The translations under genes were made by a program, and so were the position numbers. Positions 56,550 through 64,000 of a stretch of DNA of 64,000 nt are shown one piece after another. Location: contig NZ_JACJQJ010000027.1 in the NCBI RefSeq assembly GCF_014696615.1, positions 1 to 64,000 on the forward strand, written 5' to 3'. The notes beneath the pieces were generated by a model. That model was not told the DNA's origin. It made no database searches and saw only the letters and a program-made list of their open reading frames with translations. Every line of letters begins with the position of its first letter. Positions within the stretch are counted from its first letter, which is position 1. Source of the DNA: Nostoc linckia FACHB-104. Its GTDB lineage: Bacteria > Cyanobacteriota > Cyanobacteriia > Cyanobacteriales > Nostocaceae.

Positions 56550-57014
56550 CTAGCTTTGCTGTAATTTTTCAGCCGCATATTTAATGGCACTGACAACATT
56601 TTGATAGCCCGTATCCCGTGAATAAATCCCATCTAACCAAGCACGAATTTCTGTTTCTGTAGGATTGGGATTTTTTTGTAAGAGATCCATTGAAGACAAA
56701 ATCATTGCTGGTGTACAAAAGCCGTTTTGCACTGCGTGCTTTTCCCAGAAGGCTTCTTGAATAATGCTCAGTTGCCCGTTTTGAGCAATACCTTCAATTG
56801 TGATAATGTCACCACCATCTGCTTGTACTGCTAGCACAAATGAGCTTTTTACAGATACGCCATTGAGTAGAACTGTACAAACACCAGAAGTTGAACCACC
56901 ATCATCTTTTGTACCTGTTAAACCAAGATGATCTCTGAGAAAGTCTAATAACAGTAGATTGGGTTCAACATCTGCTGTATATTTTTTAGCATTAACTCGC
57001 AAGGAAATTTCCAT
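56550..57014 (-). CDS. CoxS-like small subunit that has lost most [2Fe-2S] ligands
   Basis: A 154-residue protein aligning over its whole length with the [2Fe-2S] small subunit of molybdenum hydroxylases (LRDHLGLTGTK, VLLNGVSVKS, TIEGIAQNGQLS, FCTPAMI, PTETEIRAWLDG, TGYQNVVSAI). In active subunits eight Cys hold two clusters. Here the N-terminal set keeps only C46 (GGSTSGVCTV, then KSS for KSC), and the C-terminal set only C100 (QNGFC for QCGFC; YSRDTGY for LCRCTGY). Neither cluster can form in the normal way. The frame is intact, so it is not a simple pseudogene. I chose the ATG at 57014 over a TTG eleven codons upstream. Confidence 0.88.
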   Translation of the reverse strand: MEISLRVNAKKYTADVEPNLLLLDFLRDHLGLTGTKDDGGSTSGVCTVLLNGVSVKSSFVLAVQADGGDIITIEGIAQNGQLSIIQEAFWEKHAVQNGFCTPAMILSSMDLLQKNPNPTETEIRAWLDGIYSRDTGYQNVVSAIKYAAEKLQQS

Positions 57015-57101
57015 AAATTTAGCTCGTTCTAAATTATTTGTCTGCAATTCCAGACTAAATTTATACCAAAATTTCAGACAAATTTATACCAAGCTAGCAA
57101 A

Positions 57102-58133
57102 TTATCGTGTCAAAGTTATTTTCCCAATTGCCTGACCAGATTCAGCATATTGATGCGCTGCTGCTATATCAGCAAAGCTAAACGATTTTGGATCTATTAA
57201 GGGGCGGATTTTACCTTCATCTATGAGTTGAGAAAGCTTGGCCAATATCTCGCCGTGGTGTGCGCGATCAATACCATAAAGCATAGAAATTTCCCACCAG
57301 ACAGCGTGTAGAGTTACTCCCTTTAAATGAACCGGACTCAGGTCATGATTATTCCAAGCCATCGTGGTGGCAACTATGCCATTGACTGCAACAGCTTCAA
57401 AGGAGCGATCGAGATTATCGAAACCAATAGTATCAAAAACTACATCAAACCCTTTGCCATCTGTATACTCTTTGACGTACTCTGCCACAGTTTGCGTGCG
57501 ATAATTGATAGCAACATCTGCACCTAATTCATAGGCGATCGCTAACTTTTTTTCAGAAGAAGCTGTTGTAAAAACTTTTGCCCCAACCCATTTGGCAAGT
57601 TGCAGCCCAATATGACCTACACCTCCTGTAGCTGCATGTACTAACACATTTTGTCCGGGCTTAATCTGCACTCTGTCTATTAAAGCCAGCCAAGCGGTGA
57701 TTGCAACTAAGGGAAGTGCAGCAGTTTCTGCCATCGTCAGTGACTTAGGCTTTAAAGCTGCTAAATCAGCATCAACCAACATATAGTCAGCTAAAGCCCC
57801 ACCAAAACCTCGCAAACCGCCTGCACAAGCATAAACTTCATCACCAGGCTGGAATTTGTTTACTCCTTCTCCAACTTCTTCCACAACCCCAGCAACATCA
57901 CCATGTATCACTGCTGGTAAGTCTGGTACAATCGCCTGGCTGAAAGCCTGAGCATATCTTTCATCAGTAATATAGGTCATGTACTTGGGATCTCGGATCA
58001 CATAATCCAGTGGGTTAACACTTGAGGCAAACACACGAATTAAAATGTGACCAGGTATAACTTCTGGTTTTGGCAAATCTACTTCTTTGAATACACTAGT
58101 ATCCCCAAGTTCTTCAATTACTTGTGCTTTCAT
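57102..58133 (-). CDS. quinone-oxidoreductase-like MDR protein, copy 3
   Basis: A 343-residue zinc-independent MDR reductase. GroES-like half, then the Rossmann motif HAATGGVGHIGLQLAKW (about 155-171). The segment YMTYITDERYAQAFSQ near residue 50 is an extra loop not seen in the other two copies. The ATG at 58133 replaces a TTG two codons earlier. It lies 87 bases upstream of the CoxS-like gene, likely in the same transcript. Confidence 0.86.
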   Translation of the reverse strand: MKAQVIEELGDTSVFKEVDLPKPEVIPGHILIRVFASSVNPLDYVIRDPKYMTYITDERYAQAFSQAIVPDLPAVIHGDVAGVVEEVGEGVNKFQPGDEVYACAGGLRGFGGALADYMLVDADLAALKPKSLTMAETAALPLVAITAWLALIDRVQIKPGQNVLVHAATGGVGHIGLQLAKWVGAKVFTTASSEKKLAIAYELGADVAINYRTQTVAEYVKEYTDGKGFDVVFDTIGFDNLDRSFEAVAVNGIVATTMAWNNHDLSPVHLKGVTLHAVWWEISMLYGIDRAHHGEILAKLSQLIDEGKIRPLIDPKSFSFADIAAAHQYAESGQAIGKITLTR

Positions 58134-58416
58134 GGGCAAATTTGTGATGTTCTCAAGAAAGGTAAAGGGCAGAAGGCACTCCCAATGAAACAGGTTTCAC
58201 CACCAAATATCCAAATATGAAAATGCAATCCGGGACTACCTATATAGGTATCTGTATAAGAAGCATTTTCAATTTAGCTATTCATGCTAGATTTTGGTAC
58301 TACTAAGGATGAAAATCTTTATCCATGCTTCTGCTCTCTGCCTTCTGTCCTCTAACTTATGCCTTCTTCAATAGCATTCTTGAGAGCGAGATAACTTGCT
58401 ACCTAGCGCTACTATT

Positions 58417-59085
58417 TTAATTGTAATTAGTAGCTTCCAAAGCAGAAGTTCTGATTCGTAAGGCTGTTAACCACCAAAACCAAGTATGGGCTGCCATCCA
58501 TGCTTCTCCTACCCCTCCATTGACACGCTTTTCTAGTTGTGGATTTTTCGGCAAAACAAAATAAGCAAGGTTTGCAGTTTCTGCTAATGGTTGAACTTTG
58601 ATATTCGCAGGAAGTTGAATACCTGCTTGCTTTTCTAAAGCTGTTTTTGGTTCAGTAAAAAGTTGATGCCTTAAAGATTCATCTTGCATGAAGCGAACAA
58701 TGATTAGGGATTCTAAACCTTCTCTGAAAGCTAGAGCGTTCTCTGATTTAGTGCGGTAAATCCACCACCACCATGTATATGTTAACGTCCACCAAACAGA
58801 CATTTGCTGATAAAAGTTTTCCCATTGAGCTTGTGTTGGAGGTAGAGGTGGAATCACAATATAAAAATCATCTTCATTTTCCTCTAGCACTCGAACTTCT
58901 AAGTCTGCAGGGAATTTAATTCCTGTTTCCCTTTCAAACACAGCTTTCGGATTTTTCAGAATTTCTTGTTTGAGGTTTTCATCATTCCAAATAAGATTAA
59001 TTAACCGTGCTTGTAAAGCGTCTTTATAAGGGTCAAATCCAGTTACGTCTACTCCTGCCCAAGTTCTCTTAACTGCACTTAACAT
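58417..59085 (-). CDS. tandem NHLP (nitrile-hydratase-leader-like) protein with Trp-rich tails
   Basis: A 222-residue protein with two NHLP-type domains, at about 22-80 and 117-181, each with the family pattern: helix, KNPKAVFERETGIKFP / TEPKTALEKQAGIQLP, then an acidic strand and VIPP / VLPK. Each is followed by an aromatic tail: the first has W98, W99 and four consecutive Trp (105-108); the second has W196, W202, W204, W205, after a Gly-Gly (190-191). NHLP domains serve as leader peptides of ribosomal natural products (proteusins) and are related to nitrile hydratase alpha chains. No maturase or peptidase-transporter is in the window. The ATG at 59085 has GGAG nine bases upstream. Function unknown. 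Confidence 0.75.
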   Translation of the reverse strand: MLSAVKRTWAGVDVTGFDPYKDALQARLINLIWNDENLKQEILKNPKAVFERETGIKFPADLEVRVLEENEDDFYIVIPPLPPTQAQWENFYQQMSVWWTLTYTWWWWIYRTKSENALAFREGLESLIIVRFMQDESLRHQLFTEPKTALEKQAGIQLPANIKVQPLAETANLAYFVLPKNPQLEKRVNGGVGEAWMAAHTWFWWLTALRIRTSALEATNYN

Positions 59086-59308
59086 TGTGGATAACTCCAA
59101 GCAATTGTTTGGTTGTCTTTCTGATTGTACCAGTTTTTTGCTAAAGCATTTCAAGACTATTTATAAGTAAATCTTAAGTAGGTTTTATTACGGACATGAA
59201 ATAATTTGGTGATGAGAGAAAATGAAATTTAGCCGTAGGAAATAGTCGCATAAATAATGCGTTAGACAACCCCTACAGTAATTTTATTTTTACTTTCTAA
59301 ACAGCCTC

Positions 59309-60025
59309 TTATACTAACCTCGCTCCACCATCTACATCAATAACCGCACCAGTTGTAAACTTGTTGTTGATTAAATATAGAACTGTCTCAGCAATATCTT
59401 CTGGTTGAGCGATCCGCTTTACAGGTAGAGAATCAGCTACATAATTAAAGTAGTTTTGCCGTTGTTCTGTTGGCATTCCTTCATAGAGAGGAGTTGCTAC
59501 TAAACCAGGAGACACAACATTTACGCGAATTGGGCTGAGTTCAACTGCTAAAGAACGAGCTAATGCTTCCAGAGCTCCATTCACAGATGCCATGATAGAA
59601 AGATTAGGTACTGGTTTTTGCGATGCATAACCAGAAAAGAAGACGATCGCACCACTAGGTTTTAGTTTGGCTGCGCCATATTTAGCGGCATAATAGTGCC
59701 CCCAAAACTTATTTTCAAATATCTGGCGGGCTACTTTTGAATCTAATTCCAGAAATGCTCCCATTGCTTCCACAGAAATAGTGATGACTAAACCATCAAA
59801 ACTACCAACTGTGGAAAATAACTTTTGCACTTCTTGTTCATTTGTGATGTCTACACTATATGTAGCTACTCGTTCACCAATTTCAGCTTTAGCAGCATTT
59901 AATTTAGCTTCTGAACGACTAGCAATTATGACATTTCCCCCTGCGGCTGCAACTGCTTTCGCACTTGCTAATCCAATTCCCGAACTCCCACCAATTATGA
60001 CTATTTTTTGATTGGATAAATCCAT
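59309..60025 (-). CDS. atypical SDR-family protein lacking the YxxxK motif
   Basis: A 238-residue Rossmann-fold protein of the SDR family. The cofactor motif GGSSGIG (about 12-18) and the C-terminal RVNVVSPG and DVDGG are typical. Where classical SDRs have Tyr-x3-Lys it reads LSIMASVNGALEAL, so both catalytic Tyr and Lys are missing. Such divergent SDRs exist and may use other residues or only bind NAD(P). It lies between the NHLP-type gene and the NTF2-like genes. Confidence 0.83.
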   Translation of the reverse strand: MDLSNQKIVIIGGSSGIGLASAKAVAAAGGNVIIASRSEAKLNAAKAEIGERVATYSVDITNEQEVQKLFSTVGSFDGLVITISVEAMGAFLELDSKVARQIFENKFWGHYYAAKYGAAKLKPSGAIVFFSGYASQKPVPNLSIMASVNGALEALARSLAVELSPIRVNVVSPGLVATPLYEGMPTEQRQNYFNYVADSLPVKRIAQPEDIAETVLYLINNKFTTGAVIDVDGGARLV

Positions 60026-60435
60026 GATTGTATTAATAATTAGTCAGTTGTCAGTACTGAGTTATGAGTTAATAAATTAATCAGCAATTATTTACTGTAT
60101 AGGTTAACAACTGCTGTGATGGCAATACTTTTCTGTTAAGGGGAAAAAGGTGAAAGTGAAAGGGAAAGAAACAACCTTTAACCTTTAAGCTGTTATGCAT
60201 TTAAATTGTATATTTCGCACTGAGGTTGTCAAAAGTCAAGAGTCCAAAGTCCAAGCTAGCCTTTGACCCTGGACGATTGACCCTTGACAGTCCTAACGCC
60301 AGAATATTTGATTTAGGTGCCTATCAGCTTAACCTTTTTCCCAAAAGCTATTTTGAATTCAAAACGCTTAACCGATTAGTACTGGTTGTGATGGTATTTA
60401 ACTCAGCACTCATAACTCAGTACTCTACAACTGGT
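60026..60435. other. 410-base gap made mostly of mixed heptad repeats
   Basis: It carries several repeat types: GTCAGTT/GTACTGA units (near 60040), AAAGGTG/AAAGTGA (near 60145), TCAAAAG/TCCAAAG and CCTTTGA/CCCTTGA (60225-60290), and AACTCAG/CACTCAT (near 60398-60425). No gene is seen. Confidence 0.65.
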
Positions 60436-60828
60436 TTAGGCTACTGTACCATCGGGATATTGAGTCATTCCAGCAAAGTGAATGGCTATTTTGCCATCTT
60501 TTAAAACCCAGCTATCGGCAAACCGCATTTTAGCTTCTTGTCCGCCAGCCTGCAAAGTGATAGCTTCAACAATCATGAGGGTTTGGGGATTTTCTGTTTC
60601 TGCCCAGAAAGCAATATCTGTTTGTAACCCTTCAATTCCTAGGATGCCTTTAAAGTGTTCTTCTAGTTCTTTGCGTCCGCGGAAATATTTAGGAACTTTT
60701 TCAAAGCTGCTAATTAAAACTGCATCTTCAGTATATTGATTTAATAACGCTTCGATATCCTTTTTGAGGATTAATTGAATGTGTTCTTCGTATAGTCTTC
60801 CTAAAGCAGTATCGGGAGGCTTGGCCAT
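60436..60828 (-). CDS. NTF2/SnoaL-like protein, single copy
   Basis: A 130-residue single-domain protein with the cone-shaped alpha+beta NTF2 fold pattern (Y-x-EHIQLILKKDIEALLNQYTEDAVLIS, then FRGRKEL, FADSWVLKDGKIAIHFAG). It is distantly like the pair at 62068 and 62501. The ATG at 60828 has GGAG ten bases upstream; a TTG eleven codons earlier is unlikely. Members of this fold are ketosteroid isomerases, polyketide cyclases, dehydratases or binding proteins; no catalytic residues can be assigned. Confidence 0.82.
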   Translation of the reverse strand: MAKPPDTALGRLYEEHIQLILKKDIEALLNQYTEDAVLISSFEKVPKYFRGRKELEEHFKGILGIEGLQTDIAFWAETENPQTLMIVEAITLQAGGQEAKMRFADSWVLKDGKIAIHFAGMTQYPDGTVA

Positions 60829-61048
60829 ATTTTCGATTCTCCGTAAATTTTGATTACACAAACCCTTTAGACTCAGGAAAAAGAACTCTTAACAGAGAAG
60901 AAAAAGCAGATACTTTCAGCTTTATTCTGCATTTAGATTCAGCAATAGATGAGATTTTGCCCATGCTATCAGGGACAATTTATTTTGCTAAAAATCTACC
61001 TATGTAATCTTCTAATTTCCAAATTATCTGTTAAGAGTTCTGTGTTAT

Positions 61049-61492
61049 TTACAATGTAGCTGAACCCTCGTAGTATTTGAGTTCATCAACTATATAAACA
61101 GAGATGACTGGTTTATTAGTTTCGGGCGATCGCTTAACTTCCCAGGTTTGATAAGCATCTAAAACAATCCGTTCGCTGTTAGCGGCTGGAGCCTTCCAAA
61201 CACTGGCTTCCCATTTCACAACCACTTGTACATCTGCTTTTTCGGCTGTAGCAGATTTGACTGTCACTTCTTTAACGGTATGAACTTCATCAAAGAAAAT
61301 ATTGATGACGCGATCATACCAACCGCTATATCCTTCAAAGCCTTTAACTGTAGCTTCAGGAAACCTCAATTCCACGTCTGATGCTAACAAGGGAGCATAT
61401 TCTTCCACAGGAACGTGAATGTCTAGTTTTCTATACCAAGCTTTTGCAAATTCTAGAATTTCTGGTTGAGTCAGTGGTGCTAGCTCACTCAT
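61049..61492 (-). CDS. NTF2/SnoaL-like protein, pair A copy 2
   Basis: A 147-residue protein with an NTF2-like pattern (FAKAWYRKLDIHVPVEEYAPLLASD-type helix, ELRFPEATVKG, then a Val-rich strand pair and DELKYYEG). It is a close tandem paralogue of the gene at 61575-62018, with the same length and start (AAGGAAATAAATC before ATG). No function is assignable; ligand binding or cyclase-like roles are possible. Confidence 0.8.
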   Translation of the reverse strand: MSELAPLTQPEILEFAKAWYRKLDIHVPVEEYAPLLASDVELRFPEATVKGFEGYSGWYDRVINIFFDEVHTVKEVTVKSATAEKADVQVVVKWEASVWKAPAANSERIVLDAYQTWEVKRSPETNKPVISVYIVDELKYYEGSATL

Positions 61493-61574
61493 GATTTATT
61501 TCCTTTATTGAACAGTTAATTATTCAAAATCCTGGATAGTTCTACAGAACGTGGATTTCACCAACACATTGACT

Positions 61575-62018
61575 CTACAACTTAAACGAACCCTCGTAGT
61601 ACTGGAATTCATCAACGATGTAAAGTGCAATAACTGGTTGATTAGTTTGTGGCGATCGCTTGACTATCCAGGTTTGATAAGCATCTAAAACAACCCGTTC
61701 GCTGGTGGCTGCGGGTGGCTTCCATAAACTGGCTTCCCATTTGACAACCACCTTGACTTCTGATTGTTCTGGTGTCGATGAGGTTAATTTAACTTGTTTG
61801 ACGATGTGAACTTCATCGAAGTAAGAGTTGATTGCGGAAAAATACCAATCATTAAATCCTGCAACACCTTTGACTGTGGCTTCGGGAAACCTTAATTCCA
61901 CATCTGCTGCTAACAGAGGAGCATACTCGTCCACGGGAGCGTGAACGTCTAGTTTTTTATACCAATCAACTGCGAATTCTGTGAGTTCTGATTCAGTTAA
62001 AAGCCCTGACTCAGCCAT
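61575..62018 (-). CDS. NTF2/SnoaL-like protein, pair A copy 1
   Basis: A 147-residue tandem paralogue of the following gene, aligned without gaps over the full length. Conserved between the two are ELRFPEATVKG, FDEVH, VVVKWEAS and VLDAYQTW. A GGAGATAAATC sequence precedes the ATG. It is 82 bases from its paralogue and 49 bases from the gene upstream, consistent with one transcript. Confidence 0.8.
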   Translation of the reverse strand: MAESGLLTESELTEFAVDWYKKLDVHAPVDEYAPLLAADVELRFPEATVKGVAGFNDWYFSAINSYFDEVHIVKQVKLTSSTPEQSEVKVVVKWEASLWKPPAATSERVVLDAYQTWIVKRSPQTNQPVIALYIVDEFQYYEGSFKL

Positions 62019-62067
62019 GATTTATCTCCTTGCTTCAACAGTTGTTCAGCAACAGCTTTAATTGTTG

Positions 62068-62448
62068 TTAAGCATCTCCTAGCCTGTGAGCAAAACCGAA
62101 GTGACGAGATACCTTACCATCTTTGAGCCACCAAATATCACCAATAGCCCATTTACCTGTTTTGCGAGAAGTCATTGTTGTTTGGAAAGAAATTACATCT
62201 TGCGTTTCCAAAAAGTTGTAGAGAGGATCTACTTGAATTTCGCCTTGATATTCAAGATAAGCCTCAAAAACTTTGATTAATGCTTCTCTCCCCTTAATTA
62301 CATTCGGTGGTGGAGTATCTAAAAAAGGAAAGGCATTATACAGAATTGCATCTTCTGTATAAGTATTGGTCACCATACCAGTCACATCTTTAGTGACGAG
62401 GTAATTTATGTGTTCATCGAAAAACTGGCGGCCAGGTGTAGCAGTCAT
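62068..62448 (-). CDS. NTF2/SnoaL-like protein, pair B copy 2
   Basis: A 126-residue NTF2-like protein. Conserved features shared with its neighbour are GRQFFDEHI, TNTYTEDAILYNAFPFLD, NVIKGREALIKVFE and VSRHFGFAHRLGDA. It is a recent tandem copy of the gene at 62501-62887; even the 3' ends are nearly identical in DNA. The fold matches SnoaL/DUF4440-type proteins. Confidence 0.82.
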   Translation of the reverse strand: MTATPGRQFFDEHINYLVTKDVTGMVTNTYTEDAILYNAFPFLDTPPPNVIKGREALIKVFEAYLEYQGEIQVDPLYNFLETQDVISFQTTMTSRKTGKWAIGDIWWLKDGKVSRHFGFAHRLGDA

Positions 62449-62500
62449 GATTAAAGCATCCTTTGCTCAACAGTTAATTCAGCACCAGCCCAGATTGTTA

Positions 62501-62887
62501 TTAGGCATCTCCTAGCCTGTGAGCAAAACCAAAGTGACGAGATACCTTACCATCTTTGAGCACCCACACATCACCTACTGCCCACTTACCTGTTTTAGGG
62601 GAAGTAATTGTTGCTTGGAAGGAAATTACATCGTCAGTTTCTAAAAAGTTGTATAAAGAATCAACTTGAATTTCACCTTGATACTCTAAGTAACCTTCAA
62701 AAGCTTTGATTAATGCTTCTCTTCCTTGAATTACATTTGGGGGTGGTGTATCTAAAAAAGGAAAAGCATTATACAAAATCGCGTCTTCTGTATAGGTATT
62801 GGTCACCATACCAACTACATCTTTGGCGACGATGTACTTCATGTGTTCATCGAAGAACTGGCGACCTGGTGTAGTAGTAGTACTCAT
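62501..62887 (-). CDS. NTF2/SnoaL-like protein, pair B copy 1
   Basis: A 128-residue protein almost the same as its downstream neighbour, with a slightly longer threonine-rich N-terminus. It lies 52 bases upstream of it. With pair A and the single copy it makes five NTF2-like genes in a row, following a ThDP enzyme gene. Likely first gene after the repeat-filled gap at 62888-63019. Confidence 0.82.
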   Translation of the reverse strand: MSTTTTPGRQFFDEHMKYIVAKDVVGMVTNTYTEDAILYNAFPFLDTPPPNVIQGREALIKAFEGYLEYQGEIQVDSLYNFLETDDVISFQATITSPKTGKWAVGDVWVLKDGKVSRHFGFAHRLGDA

Positions 62888-62928
62888 ACTTAAGGCATCC
62901 TTATGAAACTAGATTCAAAATCGTAAAT

Positions 62929-62963
62929 GGGGCATGGGGCATTGGGCATGGGGCATTGGGCAT
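62929..62963. repeat. GGGGCAT/TGGGCAT heptad array
   Basis: Five 7-base units (three GGGGCAT, two TGGGCAT) lie between the ThDP enzyme gene and the first NTF2-like gene, followed by a CTCTGCGCCTCTGCTTCCTCTGC-like phrase related to that at 6770. Confidence 0.85.
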
Positions 62964-63019
62964 ATTTGATTTCTCCTCTGCGCCTCTGCTTCCTCTGCTC
63001 CCTTATCCCCTAGCTCCTT

Positions 63020-64000
63020 TTATTGACCACACCGAATCCCAATCATGTCAGGGCGAACATCACCCTCTAAGACAACATCGATCAGGAAGGGCCCATTGTG
63101 TGCTAATGCCTGCTTAATTGCTGGGGCAATCTCTTCAGGCTTCTCTACTCTGACGGCTTCAACCCCCATTGAACGAGCCATTTCATCAAAGCGCAGCACT
63201 GGCTTAGACAAGTCAAAACTTATAGGAAAGTCATGCTTGGGTACACTTTGTTCTTGCCAGTAAGCTTGAATATTCAATTGCAATAGCTTGTAAGAACGAT
63301 TATTGCAAATGATGAATATGGCATCTATATTATGACGAGCTGCTGTCCAGAGAGCTTGGATGGTATACATCCCACCGCCATCACCTGTAAAGCCAATCAC
63401 TTTCTTGTCAGGATTAGCCAATTTAGCACCAATTGCCCCAGGAATCCCTACCCCTAGAGAACCTCCACGGGTGAGAAAATAATGATCCGGCAGGCTGGGT
63501 GGTTTATATCTGACGATATTGGGTGAAGAGGTCAAGGCTTCATCAAAGAAGATTGCATCTTCTGGTAACAGAGAGGCAAACTCTTCCATAAACCGAGAGA
63601 AATGCAGGGGAACTTGGTCTCGGACTGCTTTATCCGCTTCTAAGGCTGCGGCTATTTTTGCAGCTTTGGCCTTACCAATCTCTGCGGCTCTTGTTTGAGC
63701 TGCGCTTTGCTCTTCGGCAGTAACGATTTCTTTAATCGCATCTGCTAGTTTTGCTAACGTCAGTTTTGGATCGCAGACAATCCCCACATCTACTGGATGA
63801 TTCTTAGCAATCTCATAGGCGTTCAAATCAATATGAATCACCTTTGCGCCGGGGGCAAATATATTCCCTAGTTCCGGAAAGACCTCTGGCACCATATATG
63901 TGCCACAAACTAGATTGACATCCCCTTTGGTGGTAATTGGCAGACTACTAGAGCCAAACATATGCCCTGTCGCCCCTTGATATAGAGGGTGAGCATAGCT
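63020..64000 (-). CDS. thiamine-diphosphate enzyme (benzoylformate decarboxylase/acetolactate synthase-like), partial
   Basis: The C-terminal 326 residues of a ThDP-dependent enzyme; the frame stays open to the right edge, so the N-terminal part with the catalytic Glu lies outside the window. Visible are the central domain (VCGTYMVPEVFP, VIHIDLN) and the ThDP-binding motif GDGG...NN (about residues 205-232 of this piece), with MYTIQALWTAAR as in benzoylformate decarboxylases. It probably decarboxylates or ligates a 2-oxo acid. It is upstream of, and co-directional with, the NTF2/SDR/MDR/Mo-hydroxylase-like block. Exact substrate unknown. Confidence 0.85.
   Translation of the reverse strand, partial: SYAHPLYQGATGHMFGSSSLPITTKGDVNLVCGTYMVPEVFPELGNIFAPGAKVIHIDLNAYEIAKNHPVDVGIVCDPKLTLAKLADAIKEIVTAEEQSAAQTRAAEIGKAKAAKIAAALEADKAVRDQVPLHFSRFMEEFASLLPEDAIFFDEALTSSPNIVRYKPPSLPDHYFLTRGGSLGVGIPGAIGAKLANPDKKVIGFTGDGGGMYTIQALWTAARHNIDAIFIICNNRSYKLLQLNIQAYWQEQSVPKHDFPISFDLSKPVLRFDEMARSMGVEAVRVEKPEEIAPAIKQALAHNGPFLIDVVLEGDVRPDMIGIRCGQ

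Noticed and set aside
50151-57014. Aerobic CO dehydrogenase (coxSML)
   Set aside because: The CoxL-like protein lacks the RCSFR active-site loop and has GAKGAGD, and the CoxS-like protein lacks Fe-S ligands, so CO oxidation is not supported.
56550-57014. Pseudogene status for the CoxS-like gene
   Set aside because: The frame is intact, length is normal and non-cysteine motifs are well kept, which does not look like neutral decay.
1-64000. CRISPR array
   Set aside because: All tandem repeats are contiguous 7-base units without unique spacers; none has the repeat-spacer pattern of about 30-40 bases.

Overview
The window looks like chromosome of a filamentous, probably heterocyst-forming cyanobacterium (Nostoc/Calothrix/Tolypothrix type). 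The reasons are dense HIP1 octamers (GCGATCGC), many heptanucleotide tandem repeats of the STRR kind, a cyanobacterial ferredoxin-dependent nitrate assimilation operon, a SLH-domain porin, TPR-CHAT proteins and an IcfG-type partner-switching cluster. No rRNA, tRNA, CRISPR array or intact insertion sequence was seen.

Region 1 (0.25-13.1 kb, + strand) is nitrate assimilation: an NtcB-like site, an NtcA site and a -10 box, then nirA-nrtA-nrtB-nrtC-nrtD-nrtP-narB, a terminator, a PsiE-like membrane protein and narM. The operon carries both the ABC nitrate transporter (NrtABCD) and the MFS permease (NrtP). Heptad repeats fill the gaps, supply start codons (nrtC, narM) and lie in frame inside nirA and narB.

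Region 2 (13.6-23.8 kb, + strand) holds a CHASE2-class III nucleotide cyclase whose purine-site residues look guanylate-type, then two tandem ~1190-residue exported TPR-CHAT (caspase-fold) proteins. Region 3 (23.8-31.2 kb, - strand) is an icfG-like cluster: an AGE-fold sugar epimerase homologue, a STAS protein, the glycogen debranching enzyme GlgX, a second STAS protein, an RsbW-like kinase and a GAF-PP2C phosphatase. It links phospho-partner switching to carbon and glycogen metabolism.

Region 4 (31.3-36.3 kb, - strand) has a TMEM175-like channel, a VOC protein, a DJ-1/PfpI protein, a quinone-oxidoreductase-like MDR, a CoxM-like flavoprotein subunit and SufU. Region 5 (36.6-41.3 kb) is one 1555-residue RTX protein with four NTF2/SnoaL-like domains interleaved with calcium-binding repeats. 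It is followed by 1.8 kb without convincing genes and an outer-membrane iron-uptake-type porin.

Region 6 (45.2-64 kb, all - strand) begins at the right edge with a ThDP enzyme and runs through five NTF2-like proteins, two SDRs, a double NHLP-domain protein with tryptophan-rich tails, two MDR oxidoreductases, a CoxS-like subunit, XdhC and a CoxL-like subunit. It ends in a redox/two-component module: a response regulator fused to a thioredoxin-reductase-like flavoprotein plus two cNMP-domain histidine kinases. CoxS has lost six of eight Fe-S cysteines, CoxM has lost its second FAD motif, CoxL has Asp for the catalytic Glu, one SDR lacks YxxxK, and the TrxR-like domain lacks CxxC. The NTF2, MDR and molybdenum-hydroxylase families recur across 32-64 kb, so regions 4-6 may form one functional neighbourhood. 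This is the best candidate here for an undescribed system.
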